64,000 nt of DNA, from the NCBI GenBank assembly GCA_001939145.1, contig LSRX01000714.1:249559-313558 (forward strand), given 5' to 3'. Under the pieces are notes generated by a model, which was given only the letters and a program-made list of their open reading frames with translations, was not told where the DNA came from and ran no database searches. The stretch is from Symbiodinium microadriaticum (Eukaryota > Sar > Dinophyceae > Suessiales > Symbiodiniaceae). Shown piece by piece: positions 53,918 through 64,000 of this stretch (its first letter is position 1; the number at the start of each line of letters is the position of its first letter). Made by a program: the position numbers and the translations under genes.

Positions 53918-54020
53918 ACTGCCACTGCTACTGCTACTGCTACTGCTACTGCCACTGCCACTGCCACTGCTACTGCTACTGCTACTGCTACGGCTACTGC
54001 TGCTGTTGCGCCTCGCACGT
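53680..54020. repeat. (ACT/GCT)n and (CACTGC)n repeats
   Basis: ACT/GCT triplets up to about 53760, then hexanucleotide CACTGC-type and GCT runs to about 54010. Probably the continuation of the tract split by the MITE-like element. Confidence 0.85.
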
Positions 54021-54745
54021 CTACTCTTGCTGCTGCGACGAGTCCCACTAGCACACCAGTAAAAACAACGATGACTACCACCACTGCTGATTGCTACAAG
54101 AGTACAGATGCAGTAGGAAAGACACAGCTATCAAGATGTGGGCGATGCCTGCGTGTTTCTAGCCATGCAAGTGAACCCTTGTGAAATTTGTCGTATTGTA
54201 TGATGTACAGCCAACAAGTCCCGAGCATGAACAAACAGGCTCAAACTGGCAGCGGCGACAGAATTTCGGTGCCTGAATTCCCGAGCTCGCAAAAAGCCCA
54301 GGATGGTCAACATTTGCTTCCGAGCTCTCGCCTCAGACCTTCAGTGCCGAAAGTTTCGTCTTGCCCAGTCTCCACCTCATAGGGATGGTGTAGGTATCTG
54401 GGGATTCTCCATGCGCTTGAATGGCTCGGCAAGCGTTCAGGCCCTGAAAGAAAACCGTGCGACCGCACGGGCGAGGAAGGCCGGGTGTACAAGAGAAAGC
54501 CAGCTAACCGCAAGCAAAGGCACAGGCTGCGGAGAGCGTCTTTGCTGGTTCTAGGCGCTTGCTACCCTTCACATAGAGCCCCGTCCTGACCACCGTTGCT
54601 TTGGGGAAATGCTTCCGTCGAGCCTAGCCAACTCTGAAACCCATCTTAGTCCTGGCACACACACACACAGTCCAGCAGGCCAAGCACAAATCCGTCGAAA
54701 TGGCGCTCAAGAAGTTCCTGCTGGGTAAAGATCGCGGCGCCAGGG
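54021..54745. other. No confident gene
   Basis: A frame starting at 54227 (MNKQAQTGSGDRISVPEFPS) to 54382 looks mildly coding-like but has no other support. Confidence 0.35.
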
Positions 54746-54980
54746 ACCTAGATCATCATCATTATGATAGCCACTATCATCGTCGCAGTTGTCATCGTCA
54801 GGATCACCATCACCAGGGTCATCGCCATCGCCATCGTCATCGTCATTATTATTATTATTATCATCATCATCATCATCATCATCGTCAGCGTCATCGTCAC
54901 CATCATCGTAATCGCCATCATCATCGTTATCATCATCATCATCGTCATATCACCATCATCATTGCTATCACCCTCATCAT
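54746..54980. repeat. (ATC/ATT/GTC)n trinucleotide tract
   Basis: CAT/ATC and GTC triplets that give poly-His and poly-Ile open frames, all artefacts of the period. Confidence 0.9.
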
Positions 54981-55129
54981 CCTCATCCTTGTGCTCCTCG
55001 TTCTCCTCTTCCTCGTCATCGTCGCACTTCTCTGTCGTCACCGTCTTCCTGCTCCTTCTCAGGCTGCTGCTCTTGGTTGTGGTGCTGGGACCGTGCTTGC
55101 TCTTGTTTCTTCTCGTGTTGATGGCGCGC

Positions 55130-55279
55130 TTTCTAGTGATGCGTTTGTATGGTGATGGTGGTGGATCATCGTGCGATGACGACGCTGCTGACAAGCTTCA
55201 TAGGAGGAGGTTGCTCCAGTCGGCACTTCAAGACCCTAAAGGGCCGCCGAAATGTAGTCTACAAGAGTTTTCATGTTAG
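55130..55279 (+). CDS. Possible terminal exon, unknown
   Basis: Reads YGDGGGSSCDDDAADKLHRR, then RLLQSALQDPKGPPKCSLQE and FSC, stop at 55279. It is the non-repetitive end of a frame that starts in the trinucleotide tract, so only this part is considered. No domain. Confidence 0.3.
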   Translation, partial: FLVMRLYGDGGGSSCDDDAADKLHRRRLLQSALQDPKGPPKCSLQEFSC

Positions 55280-57096
55280 CACTCACCCCTGCAGCATGAT
55301 GTGGCTGCGCCGCAGGCGAAGCTGACCTTATGGAGCAGCTGGAAGCAGGCACCCGACATCATGTTTGCACAGTATGGAGGAGCAGGAGTCATTAGCATGG
55401 TTGGGGTGCAGCCACATCAAGACGCGGCCAGTGGCCATCAGTGGGTACTCTTGTTCTGTGATCGAGCTTTATCCCGATTTATGGGCGTAACGTTCAGGTT
55501 AAACAGTCAATTGGTGGGCACCTAATTTGTGTGTCGCGTGGCGGACGAGCTGCGTGCACTGCTAGCATGCTCCACAAGTGCGGAGCAGAATTCAGGGGCC
55601 TGAACACCAAAGCGAAGCAACCTCACGGCTGAAACTGCAAGATCCGTCCCTGAAGTCGCATTTGGTCGCATCACTCCTCTCCGTGAGACACCACGAAAGA
55701 ATGGCCAGTTCTTCGAGCAGTCCGTTGGCAAATTGCCCCGGCACTATGTGTGCGTCCAAAGCTCAAGGTCGCCCTGGGTCCCGAAATTTTGTGCGAAACC
55801 CGCGTGACAGAATGTGATCACCATTTAGGTGAGCTGCTGTGCCACTTGGGCACCACAACAAGGGACGTTACAACTCGGACAGCATGTTGTGATACCGTCA
55901 ATCCGTGCCCCATCAGTGAACGGGCCCTAACTAGTGGTCAGACAGAGTGGCCAGCTCATCATGCATTTAAAGCATCGCCTCCTGCGTAGCATGCGGCCCT
56001 GGCATATCCAACTTAACAGTTTCCAGATCCACATTGACATGTTCAAGGCGATCTGACCATCCGGGCGAGCTTTTCAAAGTCATTCCGGTGTCGTAGGCAT
56101 CGTCCGGCTGCATACAACGGTCCCCCAAAGTATTCCTGAACGTCCTGCGATCCATTGGCTCCCAAGCAACCACACTCAGATTTTGTCGTGCAGCATTAGC
56201 AGCGGCCTTCCGCATCCCACAGAATCCATGGCTTTTTGTCCCAGCTGCTTTGTACTTGCAGCTGCCAGAATTGCACCGCTTACTACCTGGTACGCGTGCA
56301 TCCCATACTTGGCCGTCATGCTAGTCCTGAACAGGATCCTCCTCTAAGCCATGGTAGCAGCACAGGAAATGTTCCTTTCCCGTCAACTGATTGGCTTGAA
56401 CGGAGTCATTGCATCCACGCGCCGGATTGTCAACATATTCATCTGCTGTAATCATCAGCACGCAGGTGCAGACGTCCGGCTTCGTAGGCGACAGAAACTC
56501 CGAAAGCCACATCTAAATAGAATGCCCAGCCAGCTGACATCAATGGATGCGGCGGGTTCTCCACCTGCTACAGCCTTGACTACGAGCATTCCTTGCAGAA
56601 CTGCTTTTGTTCTATCACGCACACACACACACACACACACTCTCTCTCTCTCTCTCTCTCTCTCTGTCCCCCTTTCGCTTGTTGTATTGATTCGCTTCTC
56701 TCGCTTTATGTACCTGTGTATGCATGCATGCATGCATGCATGCATGCATGCATGAATGTGTGTATGGGTGCATGTATGTATGTATGCATGTATGTATTTA
56801 TGTGCGTACGTATGTACGTATGTAACCGCTGCACGGTATGGCATGGTATGGCATGGTGTGATATGGCATACGCTTGCTTGGTATGGTATGGCGTCGATTT
56901 TTATTGTTTTGTATTTATTGTATTGTGCAGTGTCGTCTTGTATTGGCTAGCATTGTATTGCACCGTCTTGTATCGCACTGATTTTTGTATTTTGTTCTAT
57001 GTTTTGTAGTTTGCAACTTATGTTTCACATTTTTTGGCTTTGGTGTTGTGACGTTTGTACTCGAAATCGAGTATATTTTTAATTTGGTATGGCATT
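55280..57096. other. No gene; microsatellites 56619-56830
   Basis: (CA)n then (CT)n at 56619-56667, (TGCA)n at 56722-56755, and GTAT-type repeats to about 56825, followed by TATGGCATGG-type repeats to about 56900. Nothing else recognised. Confidence 0.6.
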
Positions 57097-57756
57097 CTAT
57101 GTCTGTGTGTTTTTTATATCTGTAAGCACGCATGTCGAATGTGCATCCAACGTAGCAGCAAGAAGCGGAATATAGCAGAATAGCAACAGCACTCGTGATG
57201 CTGCTAATTCGACAAGTAAGATTTTCTCAGAGGTGCCGTCCCAGCCGACAGGACATGTTGGAGTCGCGTCTTCGAGCTGGAGCGCAGAGCAAGCTTCAGG
57301 AGACCAGGGCTCCCAGCATTCAGCGTTTCGGATAGAGGTTGAAGCGGTAGACCAGGCTGCCCGGCAGCCAGGCTGGATGCTGCTGCGATGGACACGAAGA
57401 TTATCGAAGATTCCAGCGATGGTGCCAATAAGAAGCAACATGATCGGTAGCACTGCCACCAGTGCCCTCGCTGCCTCCACACCCAAACCGCCTCCGCCCA
57501 CCATACCAGCACAGCGCCACCAGCCAAATTTACAGGCATCAGCTACTACCGCCGTTGGTGCACCCCACTGCTTCTCAATCAGAGGTTCCCAGTTCCGTTC
57601 CCTTGAAGCTCTTTCGCTGAAAGGATCAACTGGATGCCCAGAGTCGGGGCCCTGGGTGATACGGGTTGCGCGACACGTTGCAGAATGTAACGGCAGGCTG
57701 CTCTGAGTTTGTTGCAATGCAAGGTGCGCGGCTGAAGGCAGAGTTCGAGGAGACAC
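57097..57756 (-). CDS. Possible membrane protein, strand uncertain
   Basis: The minus-strand frame of 219 aa has a hydrophobic segment ALVAVLPIMLLLIGTIAGIF (DNA about 57410-57470), flanked by CKFGWWRCAGMVGGGG and a hydrophilic C-terminal part. A plus-strand frame (57233-57706) is equally open and Pro/Ala/Ser-rich. I cannot decide which, if either, is real. Confidence 0.25.
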   Translation of the reverse strand: MSPRTLPSAAHLALQQTQSSLPLHSATCRATRITQGPDSGHPVDPFSERASRERNWEPLIEKQWGAPTAVVADACKFGWWRCAGMVGGGGLGVEAARALVAVLPIMLLLIGTIAGIFDNLRVHRSSIQPGCRAAWSTASTSIRNAECWEPWSPEACSALQLEDATPTCPVGWDGTSEKILLVELAASRVLLLFCYIPLLAATLDAHSTCVLTDIKNTQT

Positions 57757-59093
57757 CGGCCCATTGTGACGACTGAACCAACATCACTATCGCTTCAGCG
57801 ATTGCAGCCTTATCGAACCATGTTAGCTCAATTTAAGGAAGCCAGCAGAAGGACTTAATAAGTTTCCGTTCTACAGACCCCTATGCCCGAAAGAGTAGGC
57901 GAGTACGGTACAATAACAAAGAGCAACGAGCCAAATTGAAGAATGACTCAGTCGTTTTTAGACTTCTGTGTCACCTGAACTTGCAAGCAAGATCGTGCTG
58001 CCCTCGAACTTATGTGGGGCACTAGCTGTCGGATGTCATCACATCAAAGAAACCCAGTGCTCACAAGCCAAACCTCGACTGACTTCGGCCTGTTCTCCCC
58101 GGAATGTATGGTCCTGCTGCATCCTGTGACAGTGAAATGTCCAAATCCCCTGCATCAACTCCAACAGGGCGAGGTGTTTGAAACCTGTCCCTGCAATGCC
58201 GCGATCCATCCACGAGTGGCGGCATTGGTCCATCGGCGATGTGATCGCAGGTGCAAGCAACCGTCATGTAATGTACCGGGGAGCAGAACCCAGCAGCAAC
58301 AGCTGTTTCCACAGACAGTGCATGAGTCAACACAGCCCAAGCATGCGTTGGTCAAGAAGCAAGACTTGACATGTTCGATGTTTATGGTGCAGCTGCATCT
58401 CGCTGCACGTAGATTTCAGCATCCAGATTTTCAGTACAAGTTTCCGCTCGTGTGGAAAGCCTCGCACTATGTCAGCAGGTACCACCATCGCTGTCACCAG
58501 TCTCCCGCAGTATCGGGCCTAGCTTCCGGTGCTGACCGTGCTTCCAGCTGAGCATGTTGCAGCCCTGCATGGCTCCCTGGTTTGATTGAAGTGTACTATG
58601 AGCTCAGGGTCGTCAGAACAATTTCGAAATGCATGGCGAGCAGTCATTTTCCGCGCCTCCATGTGACTACGTGTGTGCCTACGGACGGCTAGTGGTGCTC
58701 GCCTTTCAATGCCGAGGTATATCGCCTATGCAGAGCTTGCAGGACTTTCAGGCTATCGAGGTGCACTGCATCATTGGAAGAACAGTGTATTGTACTGCGT
58801 TGGCAAGGTGCATCAACATACATGCCTACTACATCGCTGTAATGCTGCGTGTAACGCGCTGGTCTTTTAGTTGTGCATCGCAACATCGCAGCACTGTAGT
58901 TGCGTTGAAGTGAATCGCCCGACAGCTAGATTAATGTACAACAAGCCAGATACACACCAAAATTAAACAACACAGTATCATGCTAGAATGACCTTTTGCT
59001 GAGTCGGACGGGTGAGAGACAACAGTGAATTGAGTATGTATGTATGTTTATATTATATATATATATATATACATACATACATACATACATACA

Positions 59094-59124
<31 letters not shown>

Positions 59125-59239
59125 TTGTGTGTGCGTGTGTCAAAAACAGAACATCGGAACAGCAGCAATCAAGAGCCACGCCCTGAAATGATGCTGATGG
59201 TTTTAGTGCTCGTTATAGCATAGAGCAGGCGAAAGTTTT
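57757..59239. other. No confident gene; repeat 59050-59125
   Basis: A 179-codon plus-strand ORF at 58012-58551 has no recognised feature. (TA)n and (CATA)n microsatellites lie at 59050-59125. Confidence 0.4.
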
Positions 59240-59617
59240 TTGCCTGCCTTTTGGGCGGAATCGCTGCCTGAGTCCTACAAAGAGACGGCGTCGGAGATAT
59301 TTTGGCTCCCGGAGGCATCGCAGCTTCCGGGCCGCCCTTGGTGTTCTTTGCCTTCCTGCAGCTCGGGCTGCAAGAAAATTATCGCTGTCGAGATGCGGGG
59401 CCCTAAGATCCCAGGCAGCTCGGAAGAGAGGAGTTCAGGCAAGCTTCGGCCTCGGCGTTCGCACCCCTCCTCGCCTGAGGACGGGAAACCCATGTCTCAG
59501 CATCGGCGCGCCGTGGCGAAAATAGTTCCTATTTCAGTCGGGCAGCCGCATAGGCCCAAGAGTGCCCCCATGATTCTGAGCCTTGCGCCAGCTTTACACA
59601 GAAATCGTGATGGTTGA
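59240..59617 (+). CDS. Possible exon: basic, disordered protein
   Basis: Reads FWAESLPESYKETASEIFWL, LPSCSSGCKKIIAVEMRG, and a basic Ser/Pro region (SSGKLRPRRSHPSSPEDG) to a stop at 59617. The absence of stops and the composition are coding-like; no domain or splice site is certain. Confidence 0.3.
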   Translation: MPAFWAESLPESYKETASEIFWLPEASQLPGRPWCSLPSCSSGCKKIIAVEMRGPKIPGSSEERSSGKLRPRRSHPSSPEDGKPMSQHRRAVAKIVPISVGQPHRPKSAPMILSLAPALHRNRDG

Positions 59618-60133
59618 GTCATACTTGCTTCCGAACTCACGACAGCAAAAGCGAGCAGTGCTTCTTGCGACATCAGGTGACTTCGATCACGGCACTCATG
59701 GCGATCTCAGACCTCAAAGGAGGCGCCTGGCCTTAGACTGGAAGACAACAATGTGGCAACTCAAGCAGGGATGGTGTGCAGGGTGTGCCTTGCCATTAAG
59801 CTTGGAACGTGCCTGCGCCAGGGGAGTACAAGGAGCTCTACGGTGAGGAGCACGGGAGTGGGGGCCAGTGCCAGTGATAACCAAGGCAAGTCCTTGAAAG
59901 TGTGTGCTGTCACCGCCTGAATTTATTCAAACCTTCCGTCCTGTTTTCTTGTGCGGATGCCGTGAGATCACGCAGAGGTGGAATAGTGAAGCTAGTGCAG
60001 CCGCGCGATCCCAAGTGCCGGACGCAGCTGCTGGTTCCCTATTGTTGGGTTTGCACCAAAGGCCGTAGAAGGAACTTGCAACCTAGGGTTTTGACGGACG
60101 CCTCAAAAGCCCCACCTCGGAAGCCAACTCCCT

Positions 60134-60175
<42 letters not shown>

Positions 60176-60468
60176 GTGCTATTCCAATCGCAAGGAGGCC
60201 TGGGAGAATGTCCTTGGCACGTACTCCGTGTTGCCTGGACTCATTCACTGGCAGGTAGGCTGGATTGATAGACACTGGCAGGCACAGGATCATACTTGTA
60301 CCACGCTTGCTTCCACAACAATATCCCACCGCAAGGCGCAGAGCCTTGTTGCCACGACATGCCGACACTGGCGACAAACGAAACGAGTCACCAGACCCTT
60401 CATCTCGCACCATATCGATTGCTGCCAGATTCCCTGACCTCCTTGCAACTTTTTCCTCTCTCCTGAGG
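59618..60468. other. No gene; (CT)n at 60137-60169
   Basis: Only the dinucleotide run is notable. Confidence 0.45.
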
Positions 60469-60741
60469 ATGGTCGGCGTCGCCTCTGTAGTGCTCGCGAT
60501 GCTGGGCGCTGCACAGTTGGTGAAGCACATCCCGGGACCTGTGAAGGTGCAAGGGCATGAACCCAGATGGGCAGCCGGCAGCAGCCGTATCTTTGTTGAT
60601 CTACAAATACACATAATCTTATGCTCCGAACATTGTTTTCACCCGGTTCAGGCAGGCTGGAAGCTCGGCTTCGCACTTTGTGCATTCGGAGCCCAAGCCC
60701 CCAGTGCTGCCTTTGCCCATGCAGCGCAGCTCTGGCTGTAA
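60469..60741 (+). CDS. Possible small hydrophobic protein
   Basis: From ATG 60469: MVGVASVVLAMLGAAQLVKH, then IPGPVKVQGHEPRWAAGSS and, further on, AGWKLGFALCAFGAQAPSAA up to a stop at 60741. Both ends are hydrophobic and could span or enter a membrane. An intron between about 60590 and 60652 (GTATCT...TTCAG) is possible. Unknown family. Confidence 0.3.
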   Translation: MVGVASVVLAMLGAAQLVKHIPGPVKVQGHEPRWAAGSSRIFVDLQIHIILCSEHCFHPVQAGWKLGFALCAFGAQAPSAAFAHAAQLWL

Positions 60742-63425
60742 GAAGTCTTTTCAGTCGAAGGTTTGGAGTTGAAGGATGGTGGTAGCCCGCAGATTGTTGT
60801 GGGATGAAATCTAGTTTCGAGTCGGATGAAGGCAGGAGAGAGACTGAAAAATTTCTCGTTCAGGTTGCGAACAATCAATTTGTATTCTGCTGCCTCACAG
60901 CCCCTGTTTTCATTTGCAGATGGTGCTCTCGGCGTTTTTCACGACCGCCAGTCTCGTTGCCCTCATGCTGCTGTTGACTCTCTCAAGGTCAGGGTGACTT
61001 GGAGGTGAAGATGCATTCGAAACGTGCGAAAATGCGTGCACACACTCACACACACATACCAGACACACACAGAGCTATCCCTATTCAATTCAAGGTCCAA
61101 GAGCCAGCAGTAATAACATGCAATAGCTGGAGCTGGAGTTCTGCAGTATTACTTGTACTAGACAGGTACACGCATGTACGTGCAGATATAGTTATAGATA
61201 GACACAGTGCATGTATGTATGCATGTATGCACGCCTGCATGCATGTATGAATGTGTAGATGGATGAATGGGTGGATGGACGCATGCATGTTTGCAGGTTT
61301 TACACGCATGTCTGTCTGTGGGCATGTATGTATGCAAATTGGACGGATGGATGGACGGATGGACGGTTCGAGGGAGGGAGGGAGGGAGGCAGGGATGGCG
61401 GGATGGATGCACGCATGCAATGCATATGAGTAAGTAGGTTTGTATGTCTGTATGTATGTATGTATGTATGTATGCATGTAAGAACGTACGTACATTCATC
61501 GGCTGCTCCGGATACCACATTGGGTGGGTTCTCGGGCAAACCCGGGGACCGGAGACCTATCATATACATACGTACGTACGTGCATGCATGCAAACGTACA
61601 TACATATTCAGTGTCGGCAGCCCTGCCCGTGCAGCTCAGGACACTAAAGCGCATCTGCACCCTGCCGCATCTCCACGGTTCCCCACTCCAAGGCGGCGCA
61701 GCCACCATGCCTCCTGGCTCTGCAAACGAAGATCTTTTCAATCTTTCCTAGGTCACTGCCCGATGTTGCGGGTGTGTTCCGTGGTTTTGTGACAAGCGCT
61801 GAGAAGCCATTCTGAGACACTCGGTGTTTCCTTTACCGGTCGAGAGATGTTGCATTCCAGCACCAATATCTGCGTCGCATCACTGGCATCCGCTCCCTTA
61901 TCCTTATGGAGTTCCAAACACTGCTGTGCTACAACGGGCAAGCTGGAATGCCGCGTCTGACGTGTTTGGACGGTTTTGTTGGAAAGGTCTTCACAAGTAT
62001 ACGTACCCAGCTCTTACACCCATCGAAACGACGCTTGAAACTGTTTAGCTTGCACGAGCAGATAGATGAGGAGAGTAGTTCGATCTAAACAGCAATGCGT
62101 TCTGAAGCAAGAAGTAGCGCTTTCCAAGTTTGGCTGCGACCGTGAAGCAACCCGAGTTGCACGAGAACCGGTTGATCTCGTTTGTTGGGTGTCGAGCAGT
62201 ACTTGCCGACGCCGGCCGTCAGGCGACTGACTGATAATCCGGGTGTGCACTGCAGGTATCGTTTGGGATGGACTTTAACGCATCCACACTACTGGGATGC
62301 GGAAGCGGTCCTCTTCTCCGTGATGACGCTGCTGATCGTCGATGGGCAGCACGAAGTAGTTTGAGAGATTGGATTGAGCTGCATCCTGCAACCTTTTCCG
62401 GTCCCCAGGCTACCAGAGCAAGAGTTCGGAAACACAGCCATCCCATTTCGAGGCCCTTCCGGGTCACATTCGCATCTAGTTTTAGGTGTATCCTACATGC
62501 GCCGTTGAAGCACTTCGCTTCGTCGCCATGAGCGAGCTGCCCTCCTTCGTAGTGGAGCACTACCTCCGTCTCGGTGGCTGCGAGACCAACGATCCAGAAG
62601 TGCTTCTGCGAGAGCCAGCTTGAGTTTTGGCATTGGGCATAAGCTTTGGAAGATTTTGGAAGGCTAGGGCTTGGATGGGGCACTGCTAGAGTGCTGAGTG
62701 TAAGCGTGAGCGTTGGCAGTTGGAATATCGTGGGCAACTTCGATGCTTCTGTGGCAGGGGTGTTCATGCCAGATGCGAGGGACAGCAAAGGTTCCAAGAT
62801 CGCGCCGCAATTGCCATGTCATGCCATGTACCAGCAAGGGCTGACAAATCCGGGCAGAGGAAGAATACGGAGACATACTGAGTCATGTTGGTGCCTGAAG
62901 CTCTGTGCCACGGTAGGGCACCCCGCACAGGGCTGGGCCAGTTCATGTAAGGTTGATTTGCTCTGACAAAACCCAGCCACTCCAACCAAACCAAGCTGAG
63001 CTTGTGGCCTCTAAGGTTCTTCAGATTGCCGCAGATGCGACAGAGGCCTTTGTGAAGAGGTGCCAAACCCTGATCTTGCCGGAAGGTGTCCTAGTACAGA
63101 GGTCGATTGTTTCTTTGTGCAACTGAAATTAACCTTGTACCTTGCCTTACACTGCGGTGCTCCTAATTTGTCGGAAGGTTGTCCAGAAAGGTCCAACATG
63201 GTATGACCCCTCGGCTGCGACCGCCAGCTGCTGTTTAATGGTGTTTGCATCTTCTCCATTTGTACATCGATCAACGTTTCGGGGCTTTGGGTCGCATCCT
63301 CAACATATCAAAAAGCTGTGGCATGTACAGAAATGCAGCATGGCCGGGTTGTTTGTTTGTCATTGGAGATGCCATTGGTATTCACTACCCTGGATGCTTG
63401 ATTCCTCCAAGCAGTTTGGTCTTCG
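60742..63425. other. No confident gene; repeats 61195-61480
   Basis: GTAT/GCAT and GGAT-type tetranucleotide repeats between about 61195 and 61480. Other ORFs lack support. Confidence 0.45.
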
Positions 63426-63653
63426 ATGCCGTTTCCGCCGATTCGTTCGATCGACAACAGTTGTACTGCTCCGATTCAGAGAGAAAGAAATCTCTCGTTC
63501 TTGGAGTTTTTGCGTCGTGTTGGCTTCCGAGCACAGGCTGAAAGTGCAGAGCAAGCGCCGAAGAGAGCGGAATACCGTTCTGAGCCCCTGCCGCCAGGAT
63601 TCTCAAAGAAGCGCGAGACATTTCAAAGCTCGGTCCTCACTGCAGCCAACTGA
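63426..63653 (+). CDS. Terminal exon of an unidentified gene
   Basis: The frame reads SIDNSCTAPIQRERNLSFLE, FLRRVGFRAQAESAEQAPKR and AEYRSEPLPPGFSKKRETFQ, ending SSVLTAAN and a stop at 63653. It is charged and helical with convincing coding composition, in contrast to the overlapping frames. No ATG or splice acceptor is certain, though an AG before 63463 is plausible. Unknown family. Confidence 0.45.
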   Translation: MPFPPIRSIDNSCTAPIQRERNLSFLEFLRRVGFRAQAESAEQAPKRAEYRSEPLPPGFSKKRETFQSSVLTAAN

Positions 63654-64000
63654 TCCTCCAGGAGTTCTGTTGACCTGGGGCTGCAGCAATCACTGCACTA
63701 AGTCGAATGAGCTCCATCGGTTTGTCATCCTCGCTGAGCATCTGCAGCAAGATCCGAAGATCAGATGCGTGGCAGAGCGCAGATCTAGCCCCGAGGTCCC
63801 GGATGGCGCGTGCGGCTGCAAGCGATGCTTGGGTCCAAGACAATGCCAACACCAAGTGTCTTTGCAAAGTCGAACGACGGACGAGGAGTGCAGGTTTTGC
63901 TGTAGTCTGTAATTCTGCGACTGCAAGCTGCAGAGTTTTTTTGCACAGAGTCCCAACCAAGCTGCGGACAAATGGTCGTTTCCCCCTTCCTCCCTCCCTC
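63654..64000. other. No gene seen
   Basis: Short ORFs only; ends in a pyrimidine-rich CTTCC run at the window edge. Confidence 0.4.

Noticed and set aside
53079-54084. Open frames on both strands
   Set aside because: Same artefact of ACT/GCT/CACTGC repeats.

Overview
This window looks like nuclear DNA from a dinoflagellate, most likely one resembling Symbiodiniaceae. The points in favour are indirect: coding sequence is sparse and broken into short exons, microsatellites of many kinds are abundant, there is an IS1595/ISXO2-type transposase and a Penelope-like retroelement with an N-terminal GIY-YIG nuclease, two sites resemble relics of the dinoflagellate spliced leader, and one candidate intron begins with GA. 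No bacterial operons, rRNA, tRNA or CRISPR arrays were seen. Two assembly gaps are present (one N at 35652, 31 Ns at 41788-41818), so this is draft sequence and some frameshifts may be sequencing errors.

Layout. 1-8.9 kb: mostly non-coding, with a CCCH zinc-finger gene (3528-3832), a frameshifted cysteine-rich coding region (4852-5347) and a glutamine-rich exon (8156-8434). 9003-14438: a complete 5.4-kb DNA transposon inserted in an (AT)n tract. It has about 31-bp exact inverted termini and three intronless genes on the minus strand: a membrane-anchored acidic protein, a P-loop ATPase with SF3/AAA+ features, and an IS1595/Merlin-type transposase. A 158-bp palindrome made of three hairpins lies directly upstream of the first gene. 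15885-24549: an 8.7-kb retroelement region bounded by two ~475-bp direct repeats that differ at only six bases and one 5-bp indel. Inside are an Arg/Ser/Pro-rich ORF with a possible ART-like C-terminus, a permuted Penelope-like GIY-YIG/CxC/reverse transcriptase gene broken by frameshifts, and four small ORFs (one ubiquitin-like), some preceded by copies of a (TG)n-anchored module.

24.8-64 kb: thinly coding. The best supported gene is an ankyrin-repeat protein (42028-42411). Others are the 3' end of a gene with a 40-bp GT-AG intron (49284-49503), a multi-exon region (51352-53051) with a CHORD-like cysteine motif, and a terminal exon at 63426-63653. Large simple repeats lie at 27.2-27.9, 44.8-45.55, 53.1-54.0, 54.75-54.97 and 56.6-56.8 kb. 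A 296-bp MITE-like element (53384-53679) sits inside a trinucleotide repeat.

The most interesting system is the three-gene transposon. A eukaryotic IS1595/Merlin-like element with its own P-loop ATPase, a membrane-anchored partner and an origin-like palindrome suggests ATPase-assisted or replicative transposition. All three kinds of mobile element here sit in microsatellites, which suggests that simple repeats act as landing sites or safe havens in this genome.
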